Source of the DNA: Hymenobacter crusticola | GTDB taxonomy: Bacteria; Bacteroidota; Bacteroidia; Cytophagales; Hymenobacteraceae | Direction of reading: 5' to 3' | NCBI RefSeq assembly: GCF_002154225.1 | Contig: NZ_MTSE01000002.1 | Span: 186,001 to 250,000, forward strand | Length of the DNA: 64,000 nucleotides | Shown: one piece after another, positions 9,289-17,860 of the stretch | Numbering within the stretch: position 1 is the stretch's first letter | How the letters are laid out: each line of letters begins with the position of its first letter | Notes under the pieces: generated by a model | Databases searched by the model: none | What the model saw: only the letters and a program-made list of their open reading frames with translations | Told to the model about the DNA's origin: nothing | Position numbers and translations under genes: made by a program

Positions 9289-10350
9289 TTACAGCGTGAG
9301 GCCGAATTTTTGGCCAACAGTTTCCAAATCTTTCACAACCGGGTCGAGCAGCGGAATGCCTTCAATTAGCCGAGTAGCCGATATCTCGCGTTCTGGGTCG
9401 CCAGGGATGAGCACCTGCTTGCCTTCAACAGCGCGGGCGTTGCGGAAGGTAGAAATCCAGTTATCCATGTGCGCTTTGAACTCTGCGGCCGGCCGGAAGG
9501 CATCGATACGCATGGCGCCGAAGAAGTGCCCGATACCTTGGCCTATGGGGTCGGCGGGCGGTTGCAGGAACGCTACGAAGGGTGGCACCCACGGCCCATA
9601 GTTGGCCCCCGAAAGCACCGCCGAGAAAATATCCACGATGCTGCCGAGGCAATACCCTTTGTGCGAACCAGTTTCGCCGCCGAGTGGGAGCAGGGCACCG
9701 CCTTCTTTTAGCTCATTCGGGTTAGTAGAGCCTTGGCCGTTCTTGTCTTGAATCCAGCCATCGGGGGCAGGCAACTGCTTGCGCTGTAGGATTTCGAGCT
9801 TGCCGTTGGCCGCTGTTGTCGTGGCAAAGTCAGCAACGAAGTCGGGCTGCTCACCGGCGGGCACCGCCACGGCGATGGGGTTAGTACCTAGGAGCCGGTC
9901 GAGCGAGTAGGTAGGCGCCACCAGGGGGCTAGCATTGGTCATGGCCATGCCGATCATGTCATGCGCCAGCGCTTTCATGGCGTGGTAGCCTGCGATGCCG
10001 AAGTGGTTGGAGTTCTTGACCGACACCCAGCCCGTGCCCGCTACGCGTGCTTTCTCAAGGGCTACATTCATGGCTTTGGGCGCCACTACCAGCCCTAGGC
10101 CCCCATCGCCATCGACTACGGCCGTGCTCGGCGTCTCATATACCACGCCCACGCGTGGTGTTGGGTTGATGCGGCCTGCTTCCCACAAGCGCACGTAGCC
10201 GATCAAGCGTGCCACGCCGTGCGAATCGATGCCGCGCAAGTCGGCCGCTAGCAGCGACTCCGTAGCTAGGGTAGCATCATCGTCCGGGCAGCCGATGCTT
10301 TTGAATACCGACTCGGTGAAGGTGAAAAGCTGGTTATAAGGGAAAATCAC
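9289..10350 (-). CDS. Malate/lactate/ureidoglycolate dehydrogenase family (Ldh/YlbC type)
   Basis: 353 residues, apparently beginning with GTG. This NAD(P)-dependent 2-hydroxyacid dehydrogenase family has a fold unrelated to classical Rossmann LDH/MDH. Signatures: residues ~40-60 DLRGIDSHGVARL, the active-site segment KNSNHFGIAGYHAMKA, and near the C-terminus GSHKGYCLGSIVDIFSAVLSG. Substrate cannot be read from the sequence (malate, lactate, ureidoglycolate and similar are all possible). It stands alone, and no purine-degradation genes are nearby, so malate or lactate is more likely than ureidoglycolate. Confidence 0.88.
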   Translation of the reverse strand: MIFPYNQLFTFTESVFKSIGCPDDDATLATESLLAADLRGIDSHGVARLIGYVRLWEAGRINPTPRVGVVYETPSTAVVDGDGGLGLVVAPKAMNVALEKARVAGTGWVSVKNSNHFGIAGYHAMKALAHDMIGMAMTNASPLVAPTYSLDRLLGTNPIAVAVPAGEQPDFVADFATTTAANGKLEILQRKQLPAPDGWIQDKNGQGSTNPNELKEGGALLPLGGETGSHKGYCLGSIVDIFSAVLSGANYGPWVPPFVAFLQPPADPIGQGIGHFFGAMRIDAFRPAAEFKAHMDNWISTFRNARAVEGKQVLIPGDPEREISATRLIEGIPLLDPVVKDLETVGQKFGLTL

Positions 10351-10515
10351 GGGCAGAGTTAATAAGTTGAATTGACCTTAACTGAATAGCGCTCATGGGC
10401 TGGCGTAAATAGTCGCTCTGTTGGGCTACTCGCTAGAATACCGGTCCTGCCTTTAGCTTCGGCAGACAACTGCAAGGATACCGGTCAAACTAGGAGTACC
10501 TCCAACCAAGAGTAG

Positions 10516-11469
10516 CTAGCGCTTTAGCATTTCGGATAGCAAACCTTCTTTGAGTGCGTAAGCCGAAGCGCGGATACGTGTGAAACCGTATGTCTTGAGT
10601 ACGAAGTCAACCAGCACGCAGGCAACTACAATCATGTCGGCGCGCAATGAGGTCATACCAGGCAGGGCCAAGCGGCCGGCGCGGTCAAGAGTAAGCAGTT
10701 GGTTGTAACTCTCGTAGAAGCTGTCGGAGCTGATTTCGGTTTCGGGTGGCAAAGCACTATCCGACCGGTTTACGCCCCCGCGAGCCGCTTGCAGATCACC
10801 TAGGGTATCGAAGCTGCCCGAAGCACCCACCAAGTCTACGGGTTGGTAGTGCTGCACGGCGGAGGTCAGCGGAGCTAGCGTTGAGGCTAGGTAAGCCTGT
10901 TCAGCGCCGACCTCTTCAGTCGTGATCGGGTCGTGGTGCATGAATAAGTCCAGCAGCCGTTGTGCCCCAATCTCAAAGCTTTGCTTCCAGAAGATCGTCT
11001 CGCCGTTGGCGATGATAAATTCCACACTGCCGCCGCCGATATCCATGAGCAAGTGCGGCTGCTGACCTAGCTGTACTGCTTGCCGTACGCCCTGGCAGAT
11101 CAGCTCAGCTTCCCGGTCGCCGGGAATGACGTCGACCTTGATGCCGGTTTGCTCAAAAATGTCCTCTACCAGCTCAGTACCGTTGCGGGCGCTACGCACG
11201 GCGCTGGTAGCCGTGGCTCGTACTTCGGTGACTTGGTGCAGCTCAATATCTTCCTGAAACGCGGTGAGCGTATGAAGTGCCCGGGCATAAGGCGCCGGTG
11301 CAATTTCCCCGTTGCTGATCCCTCCTTCGCCTAGGCGCACACCTACCTTCGTCTGGAGTAGCGTCGTCGGCTTGGCGCCCTGCGCTTCGGGTAGCTCCAC
11401 AATCAGCAAGTGAAAAGTGTTCGTGCCCATGTCTATGAGCGCTAGGCGTTGGTGTTTGGGGATAGTCAT
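10516..11469 (-). CDS. Ppx/GppA family phosphatase (short form)
   Basis: 317 residues with the two actin-like fold motifs of the family: LALIDMGTNTFHLLIVEL at residues ~9-26 and LLMDIGGGSVEFIIANG near 140. These enzymes hydrolyse inorganic polyphosphate or pppGpp. The protein lacks the C-terminal HD-like domains of Escherichia coli Ppx (513 residues) and matches the single-domain exopolyphosphatase-like form common in Bacteroidota. No polyphosphate kinase is adjacent. Confidence 0.88.
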   Translation of the reverse strand: MTIPKHQRLALIDMGTNTFHLLIVELPEAQGAKPTTLLQTKVGVRLGEGGISNGEIAPAPYARALHTLTAFQEDIELHQVTEVRATATSAVRSARNGTELVEDIFEQTGIKVDVIPGDREAELICQGVRQAVQLGQQPHLLMDIGGGSVEFIIANGETIFWKQSFEIGAQRLLDLFMHHDPITTEEVGAEQAYLASTLAPLTSAVQHYQPVDLVGASGSFDTLGDLQAARGGVNRSDSALPPETEISSDSFYESYNQLLTLDRAGRLALPGMTSLRADMIVVACVLVDFVLKTYGFTRIRASAYALKEGLLSEMLKR

Positions 11470-11559
11470 ACGTGAATACGTTTATCATCAAAGATGCTTT
11501 CCGCACATGCTGCCGCAACACGGAAGCTGGAAAGCTAGGTTACGCAATAGTTGTTAGCA

Positions 11560-12441
11560 TCAACTGCTGAAGCGGCAAAAAGTCCCGAGAGGAAGTTTGC
11601 GTTGTGCCTGGTCGTGCAAGTAAATCTCCCCGATTTCACGTACGCCTTGAATAGGAGGGAAGATGTTGTTGATGAGGTTATCCAGAATTAGCGCCGAGAA
11701 GCCCAGCGAGTATAAATTGATAAGGAAGAAGTGGTCTGTAGGGTCGAGGAGTTGGTGGCAGAGCTTGAGCAATTCATTCAACTCATCTTCCAGTTGCCAT
11801 TTCTCGCCATTCGGGCCACGCCCATAAGCGGGCGGATCCAAGATGAGCCCCTGGTACTTGCTGCCTCGCTTCACTTCGCGGCGCACGTATTTCATGGCAT
11901 CTTCCACGAGCCAACGCACCCCGTCGAGGTTCGACGCCTCCATGTTGTCGCGGGCCCAGAAGTTCACTTGTTTTACCGAGTCGAGGTGGGTCACGTCGGC
12001 GCCGGCGGCACGGGCTGCTAGGGTCGCGGCACCGGTGTAGGCAAACAGGTTCAACACGCGTGGCACAGTGGCTCGGCGCTTTTTCGTTTGCTCGAAAATG
12101 AAGCGCCAGTTAGGGTCTTGCTCCGGGAAGAGCCCCACGTGCTTGAACGCCGACAACCCGAGGCGGAAGCGCAAGCGCAAGTCGCCCTGGTCGTAGTTGA
12201 TCACCCATTGCTCGGGCATGCCAGCTTTGAGCTGCCATTGGCCGCGCTCAGTGCTGCCTTTTTCGCGGCGGAACGTGGCATTGGCGCGCTGCCATTCGCT
12301 GGCGGGCAAGTGCGGGTCCCAAATTGCCTGGGGCTCGGGCCGGGCTAGCACGTAGCGGCCAAAGCGCTCTAGTTTTTCAAAGTTGCCAGCGTCGATCAAT
12401 TCATAATCGGGCCAGGTGCCGGTGGTCAGGAAGGAATACAT
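11560..12441 (-). CDS. Class I SAM-dependent methyltransferase (RlmI-like catalytic domain)
   Basis: 293 residues. The Rossmann motif I is RVLNLFAYTGAATLAARAAG; a motif typical of the COG1092 rRNA cytosine methyltransferases is GLILDPPAYGRGPNG. It has no N-terminal PUA domain, unlike RlmI, so it is a shorter relative; the substrate is probably a nucleobase in rRNA, but this is inferred. Both flanking genes are unrelated, and it is probably monocistronic. Confidence 0.82.
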   Translation of the reverse strand: MYSFLTTGTWPDYELIDAGNFEKLERFGRYVLARPEPQAIWDPHLPASEWQRANATFRREKGSTERGQWQLKAGMPEQWVINYDQGDLRLRFRLGLSAFKHVGLFPEQDPNWRFIFEQTKKRRATVPRVLNLFAYTGAATLAARAAGADVTHLDSVKQVNFWARDNMEASNLDGVRWLVEDAMKYVRREVKRGSKYQGLILDPPAYGRGPNGEKWQLEDELNELLKLCHQLLDPTDHFFLINLYSLGFSALILDNLINNIFPPIQGVREIGEIYLHDQAQRKLPLGTFCRFSS

Positions 12442-12530
12442 AACTTTCGGTAAAGCCGCTCAGGCGGGAGGGCAAAGGTAGTCTGTTGCCCGGTATCCGT
12501 TAAGCGCTGAGCAGGTGCAGCCCACAGGTT

Positions 12531-13019
12531 ATGACTGAAATAGAACGTTTGCTCGATCAATTTCGCCGCGCGTACAACGGCGACTCGTGGGCGGGACCTT
12601 CGCTCACCGCTACGCTGCAGGGCGTTACGGCGGCGCAAGCCGCGTCGCACCCTTTAGCGGGCGCGCACAGCATCTGGGAGATCATTCTGCATCTCGAAAC
12701 GTGGATCAGGACGGTATACCGACGGATCGAGCAAAACAAGCTTCTTGGGCCAACGGACGCGGAGAATTGGCCTAGCCTGCCAGAAGCAACCGATGAAGGG
12801 GCGTGGCAGCAAGCGCAAGCTCGGCTCGGGCAGGCCCACGAGCAGCTATTAGCGCGTATTAGTCACCTGCGCGATGCTGATTTGAGCCGAGAGTTAGAGC
12901 CAGTTCCAGACTATCCGGCCGGCACGCCAGGCCCGTACTACGTGTTGCTGCACGGGCTGGTGCAACACCATCTATATCATACCGGCCAAATTGCGCTGCT
13001 GCGAAAAGCATTTGCCTGA
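12531..13019 (+). CDS. DinB-family protein
   Basis: 162 residues forming the four-helix DinB/YfiT-like fold. Three His expected to bind a metal are visible: H in HSIWEIILHLETW (around residue 46) and two in HHLYHTGQIALLRKA near the C-terminus. DinB-like proteins include metal-dependent thiol transferases and damage-inducible proteins of unknown activity. Start at the ATG opening MTEIERLLDQF. Confidence 0.85.
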   Translation: MTEIERLLDQFRRAYNGDSWAGPSLTATLQGVTAAQAASHPLAGAHSIWEIILHLETWIRTVYRRIEQNKLLGPTDAENWPSLPEATDEGAWQQAQARLGQAHEQLLARISHLRDADLSRELEPVPDYPAGTPGPYYVLLHGLVQHHLYHTGQIALLRKAFA

Positions 13020-13088
13020 AAAATATGTTGAAGACCTAGGTGCCATTGCTAGGCCACGGCTGCCGATCTTTGTCTACCATTTGCCATT

Positions 13089-13886
13089 ATGACTACGCTA
13101 CACTTCCACAAATACCAGGGCACCGGCAACGACTTCGTGATGATCGACGACCGCGCCCGGCAGTTCGACATCACCGATTATAAACTCGTGCGCCATCTCT
13201 GCGACCGACGCATGGGCATTGGAGCCGATGGTCTGATCCTGCTCCGCCAGCACGCCGACTACGACTTCGAAATGGTGTACTTCAACGCCGATGGGCACCT
13301 AGGGTCGATGTGCGGCAACGGCGGCCGCTGCACCGTGGCCTTCGCCAAGCAACTGCACGTTATCCAAAACCAAGCGCGCTTCCTCGCCGCCGATGGGCCT
13401 CACGAAGCGCGCGTTGATGCCGACGGCACCGTGCACCTGCGCATGCAGAACGTAACAGGGCAGCAAGTAGTAGAAGAGCACGGCATTTTCCTGGATACGG
13501 GCTCGCCGCACATTGTGCAGTTTTTATCACCCAATACGCTAGCTGAGCTCAACGTTTTTGCCGAAGGCCAACAAGTACGCTATAGCGAGTATTTCCGGGA
13601 AAAAGGCACTAACGTCAACTTTGTAGAAGCGCCTGCCACGGCTGGGCAGCCCTGGCAAGTGCGCACCTATGAGCGCGGCGTGGAGGACGAAACACTTTCC
13701 TGCGGCACCGGCGTAACGGCCGTTGCGCTGGCGGCTTCCCGCCAAGGCGCTACTAGCCCTGTGCACTTGCGCACCCGCGGCGGCGACTTACGCGTGTCGT
13801 TCGAGGCGCAGCCCGATGGCTCCTTTACCCACGTTTATTTAAGCGGACCTGCTACCTGGGTGTTCGAGGGAAATATACCATGCTAG
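13089..13886 (+). CDS. dapF: Diaminopimelate epimerase
   Basis: 265 residues. DapF converts L,L- to meso-diaminopimelate, the penultimate step of lysine synthesis and a peptidoglycan precursor. The two catalytic Cys are present, in GSMCGNGGRCTVAF and ETLSCGTGVTAVAL, and the N-terminal KYQGTGNDFVMIDDR is typical. Length is normal. It lies 69 bases after the DinB gene, possibly co-transcribed. Confidence 0.96.
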   Translation: MTTLHFHKYQGTGNDFVMIDDRARQFDITDYKLVRHLCDRRMGIGADGLILLRQHADYDFEMVYFNADGHLGSMCGNGGRCTVAFAKQLHVIQNQARFLAADGPHEARVDADGTVHLRMQNVTGQQVVEEHGIFLDTGSPHIVQFLSPNTLAELNVFAEGQQVRYSEYFREKGTNVNFVEAPATAGQPWQVRTYERGVEDETLSCGTGVTAVALAASRQGATSPVHLRTRGGDLRVSFEAQPDGSFTHVYLSGPATWVFEGNIPC

Positions 13887-13952
13887 TGTGCCTGTAAAAG
13901 TAGCACAACCTCCTAGGAGCTAGCTCTGCCAATAGCTTCCAGCCCCAGCACC

Positions 13953-14000
13953 AAGCCCCCGACAATGCCTATGTAACGTTGTCGGGGGCTTGCCTTTTTT
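13953..14000 (+). terminator. Terminator after dapF
   Basis: AAGCCCCCGACAA at 13953-13965 pairs with TTGTCGGGGGCTT at 13979-13991 (13 bp), followed by GCCTTTTTT. A strong intrinsic terminator for dapF. Confidence 0.85.
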
Positions 14001-14421
14001 GCTGCTTATCCTACGGGGAAGTATTAGACCTAACCAATGAGTCCGCAGTAGTCTATTTCGTTCTTTCCCTATGAATATGTTAGTAGAACGGTTATAAAGC
14101 GCTTAATATAATTATATAAAAAGAGAGTAAAAACGAGTTGAATGCAAGCTGTGTAAGCAGTAATACTATTTTGCGAAAAGTTATTTTATCGCTATTTGTT
14201 GTTTTATTCCAATACAAAGTGGTACATTGGAGGGAGTTAAGCTACTGACGGATTTCGCTAGCAGTCATCTATCCTCTCTGTAGCTTCTGTGTAGTTGTGT
14301 CAGGAGGGTACTTGTATTGGTGTTCATGAGGTCTGAAGAAGAGCAGGTCTGCTCTTCCTAGGTAGCACACGCGTTACTGGCTTATGGCTGCTGCCTATCA
14401 GCACACGATTTACGCTTATAC
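14001..14421. other. AT-rich intergenic region before the GNAT gene
   Basis: About 420 bases without a convincing gene. The part from 14090 to 14215 is strikingly AT-rich (TTAATATAATTATATAAAAAG, then TTATTTTATCGCTATTTG) compared with its surroundings. It probably contains the promoter of the downstream gene, but I cannot place boxes with confidence. Only very short frames are present. Confidence 0.5.
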
Positions 14422-14943
14422 ATGCTTCAATCTGCAACCGTGCTGCTACGAGCACTGGAAGATTCTGACCTAGAGTTCTTGTACGCGCTGGAAAATGACC
14501 CAGCTATTTGGTCCGTTTCCGATACGCTTGCGCCTATTTCTCGCTACACGCTACGGCAGTACCTAGCTAATTCGACCGCTGATTTTCATGAAGTTCGTCA
14601 GCTGCGGCTTATCATTTGTTCCGCAGATAATAGCCAGCCCGTAGGCGTAATTGACCTGTTCAACTTTGAGCCATTGCACCAGCGGGCAGGAGTTGGCATC
14701 ACCGTACTAGCTGCCGAGCGCCGTCGTGGCTATGCGCAGGCCGCACTAGGCTTGTTATTGGAATACGCAGGTCAGCATTTGCGCCTGCATCAGCTCCATT
14801 GCACGATTTCGGCCGATAACCAAGCTAGCTTGCTCCTGTTCCAGGCCGCCGGTTTTCGGGAGGTTGGAGTACGCTACGAGTGGCTCCGCACGGCTTCCGG
14901 TTGGGAAGATGCCATTGAAATGCAACATATTATTAAAATTTAA
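14422..14943 (+). CDS. GNAT family N-acetyltransferase (RimL/SpeG-like)
   Basis: 173 residues of the Acetyltransf_3 type. N-terminal LRALEDSDLEFLYALENDP is typical, and the acetyl-CoA-binding region is GVGITVLAAERRRGYAQAAL. Such enzymes acetylate ribosomal proteins, polyamines or small amines; the substrate cannot be assigned. Preceded by a long AT-rich region and followed by a polysaccharide cluster, with no clear functional link. Confidence 0.88.
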   Translation: MLQSATVLLRALEDSDLEFLYALENDPAIWSVSDTLAPISRYTLRQYLANSTADFHEVRQLRLIICSADNSQPVGVIDLFNFEPLHQRAGVGITVLAAERRRGYAQAALGLLLEYAGQHLRLHQLHCTISADNQASLLLFQAAGFREVGVRYEWLRTASGWEDAIEMQHIIKI

Positions 14944-15205
14944 TTAAAGTTCAGCTTGCCATTAATGGTGAAGTCAATCAAGTACTTAGAAGAGATGCCT
15001 TATACATAGTGTTGAGCTTGTGTAAGATGGTGGCTTCCAACATGCCTGCTACTAGTATCCTTTTTCCTGGTCTTCCGTATAGATAAACACTGCGGGATTA
15101 GGCACCTGTACCGAACAGTATTACCAGTCCTTCTTTCTACTTTCCAGCTTCTTTGATATGCCGCTCCCGACCTCGGCGGAGGCGCCACCACGTGCTGCCT
15201 CTCCA

Positions 15206-16402
15206 ATGACCCAAAACACTCATTCCGCTCCTTCCACCACTTCCGCCGCCCCTATTGCCGATTCCTACTCTTTATCTGACCTAGTGTGCTTTGCGCACCT
15301 ACACTGGGACTTTGTGTGGCAACGTCCACAACACTTATTATCACGATTTGCTCAAAAGGGCCGTGTTTTTTATATAGAAGAAGCCTTTATCCACCCCGAC
15401 CAAGTAGAGCCACACTTGGAAATAAAAGATCGGCAAAACGGTCTGAAAGTAGTGGTGGCGCACTTACCCACTGGCTTAGACGAGGCTAGCTCCAATCAAA
15501 TTCAGCAAAATCTGCTGAAGCAATACTTCGCCGACAACGCCATCAAGCAGTACATCTTTTGGTACTACACACCGATGGCGCTGGATAAATCGAGGGACTT
15601 TACGCCAGCCCTAACCGTGTATGATTGCATGGATGAGCTGGCCAACTTCAAGTTTGCGCCGCCCCGCCTGCGTCAACTGGAACAAGAGTTATTTGAGCGG
15701 GCTAATTTGGTTTTCACGGGCGGACAAAGCTTGTACGAAGCCAAAAGCAAGCAGCATACTGATGCGCATGCTTTCCCGAGCAGCATCGACAAAGACCACT
15801 TCGGTCTGGCTCGCACCGAAATGCTCGATCCACAGGATCAAGCGTCCATTCCACACCCACGCATCGGCTTCTACGGAGTAGTAGATGAGCGACTGGACAT
15901 CGAATTGCTCGGCCAATTGGGCGCGGCTCACCCCGAGTGGCAGTTCGTGATCATCGGACCCATCGTAAAGATTGACCAGAATACGCTGCCACGCACCGCC
16001 AACATCCACTACCTAGGTAGCAAAGATTACAAAGAGCTGCCAACGTATATCCATGGCTGGGACGTAGCAACGTTGCTCTTCGCTGACAACGAAAGCACGA
16101 AGTTTATCTCGCCCACCAAAACCCCCGAATACTTAGCCGGTGGTAAACCAGTAGTTAGCACCCCAATCCGCGACGTAGTACGCCCGTATGGTGAGTTAAA
16201 TCTCGTCCAGATCGCTGCTAACGCCGAGGACTTCGCCAAAGCCATCGAAATTGCGTTAAAGCAAAAAGATGATGCTGACTGGCAGCGCCGGACCGACGAA
16301 TACCTAGGTACTATCTCCTGGGACTTGACCTGGGAAGCCATGGTAAACCTGATGCAGCAAAAACTGGCTGCCAAAAACACTGGCTCGAACGGAGCTAGCT
16401 AA
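15206..16402 (+). CDS. Glycosyltransferase (family 1-like) of a polysaccharide cluster
   Basis: 398 residues from the ATG at 15206; an ATG at 15158 adds 16 residues and cannot be excluded. The N-terminus has FAHLHWDFVWQRPQHLLSRF, a signature shared by bacterial glycosyltransferases found next to UDP-galactopyranose mutases, and the C-terminal half has the GT-B fold nucleotide-sugar region (SPTKTPEYLAGGKPVVSTPI). It probably transfers a sugar, perhaps galactofuranose, to a surface polysaccharide; donor and acceptor are inferred. glf follows 72 bases later. Confidence 0.85.
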   Translation: MTQNTHSAPSTTSAAPIADSYSLSDLVCFAHLHWDFVWQRPQHLLSRFAQKGRVFYIEEAFIHPDQVEPHLEIKDRQNGLKVVVAHLPTGLDEASSNQIQQNLLKQYFADNAIKQYIFWYYTPMALDKSRDFTPALTVYDCMDELANFKFAPPRLRQLEQELFERANLVFTGGQSLYEAKSKQHTDAHAFPSSIDKDHFGLARTEMLDPQDQASIPHPRIGFYGVVDERLDIELLGQLGAAHPEWQFVIIGPIVKIDQNTLPRTANIHYLGSKDYKELPTYIHGWDVATLLFADNESTKFISPTKTPEYLAGGKPVVSTPIRDVVRPYGELNLVQIAANAEDFAKAIEIALKQKDDADWQRRTDEYLGTISWDLTWEAMVNLMQQKLAAKNTGSNGAS

Positions 16403-16474
16403 TAACCCAATCTGACTAGGCCGTTCATTACTGGCCCCAACCCACAATCTCAACTACCAAGACCCAGTTAAGCT

Positions 16475-17653
16475 ATGTTCGACTATCTCATCGTCGGGGC
16501 CGGTTTCGCCGGAAGCGTGTTAGCCGAGCGGCTAGCAACCCGTTCCAACAAAAAAGTACTCATCGTAGACAAGCGTAGCCACATTGCTGGCAATGCATAC
16601 GATCACTACAACGAGGAAGGCATCTTGGTGCACAAATATGGTCCTCATATCTTCCATACCAACTCCAAGGACGTATTTGAGTACCTGTCCAACTTCACTG
16701 ATTGGCGCCCTTACGAGCACCGCGTGCTTGCTTCGGTAGATGGCCAGTTGGTGCCGATGCCTATCAACCTCGACACGATCAATAAGCTGTACGGTTTAAA
16801 CCTGAATAGCTTTGAGGTAGAGCAATTCCTGGAGTCGCAAGCTGAAGAGGTACCCGTAATCCGTACGTCGGAGGACGTAGTAGTAAGTAAAGTTGGCCGA
16901 CAGCTATACGAGAAATTTTTCCGCAACTACACTCGTAAGCAGTGGGGCCTCGACCCGTCGGAGCTAGATAAGTCGGTAACGTCGCGTGTGCCTACTCGCA
17001 CCAACCGCGATGACCGCTACTTCACCGACACGTATCAGGCGATGCCCTTGCACGGCTACACCCGCATGTTCGAGCGGATGTTAGAGCACCCCAACATCAG
17101 CATCATGCTGAACACGGATTACCACGATATCATTGATTTCATTCCCTTCAAGGAAATGATCTTCACGGGTCCGGTAGACGAGTATTTCGACTTCAAGTTT
17201 GGAAAACTGCCTTACCGCTCGTTGGAGTTTAAGCATGAAACGCTGAACACGGAGAATGCCTTAGCGGCTGCGGTAGTAAACTACCCGAACGATAACCTGT
17301 ACACCCGCATCACGGAGTTCAAAGCCTTAACCGGCCAAAAGCACCCCAAGACGAGCCTCGTGTACGAGTATCCGAAAGCTGAAGGCGACCCATATTATCC
17401 AGTGCCGCAGCCGCAGAACGCGGAGTTGTACAGCAAATACAAGAAGCTAGCTGACGAAACGCCAGGTGTGCACTTCGTAGGTCGTTTGGCTACCTACCGG
17501 TACTACAACATGGACCAAGTAGTAGCTCAAGCGCTAACGCTGTACAAGAAGCTGACCGAGAAAACGGAAGAAGCTACTACCAAGCTTCCCCCTATCACGG
17601 GTTCAACTTCGATCATCGACAAGATTGTGAAGCGGGCGCCCTCGAAAGAGTAA
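16475..17653 (+). CDS. glf: UDP-galactopyranose mutase
   Basis: 392 residues. This FAD enzyme converts UDP-galactopyranose to UDP-galactofuranose. The N-terminal dinucleotide fold is DYLIVGAGFAGSVLAERLA, followed by KYGPHIFHTNSKDVFEYLSN, and the conserved segment SRVPTRTNRDDRYFTDTYQ. Length is typical. Being next to a glycosyltransferase, it indicates galactofuranose in an envelope polysaccharide. A repeat element lies directly downstream. Confidence 0.96.
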   Translation: MFDYLIVGAGFAGSVLAERLATRSNKKVLIVDKRSHIAGNAYDHYNEEGILVHKYGPHIFHTNSKDVFEYLSNFTDWRPYEHRVLASVDGQLVPMPINLDTINKLYGLNLNSFEVEQFLESQAEEVPVIRTSEDVVVSKVGRQLYEKFFRNYTRKQWGLDPSELDKSVTSRVPTRTNRDDRYFTDTYQAMPLHGYTRMFERMLEHPNISIMLNTDYHDIIDFIPFKEMIFTGPVDEYFDFKFGKLPYRSLEFKHETLNTENALAAAVVNYPNDNLYTRITEFKALTGQKHPKTSLVYEYPKAEGDPYYPVPQPQNAELYSKYKKLADETPGVHFVGRLATYRYYNMDQVVAQALTLYKKLTEKTEEATTKLPPITGSTSIIDKIVKRAPSKE

Positions 17654-17701
17654 TCCCCCTTTAGTATAAAAGCTGACTACAACTAGTCGGCAGCAGGATA
17701 G

Positions 17702-17795
17702 CTGTCATCCTGAGCATGCGCAGAACCCCTTCACCCTAGTGGCGGTTACCCGCCTAGGCCTGAAATCAGGTTCCTGGCGCGGCTCAGGATGACAG
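17702..17795. repeat. Dispersed intergenic palindromic repeat (GTCATCCTGAG type)
   Basis: CTGTCATCCTGAGC at 17702-17715 is the exact reverse complement of 17782-17795. Between them lie a short matching AACC/GGTT pair and an inner hairpin (GGCGG-TTAC-CCGCC near 17741-17754). The TGTCATCCTGAGC terminus is that of an intergenic repeat seen in many bacterial genomes, including Bacteroidota (recalled, not searched). It sits between glf and the GH1-like gene and may influence mRNA stability. Confidence 0.7.
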
Positions 17796-17860
17796 TCCTG
17801 TTTTCTAGCAGTACGAACTCAACGCTAGTAAGAAGTAGAGTTCGTTTAAAGGCAACAAGG

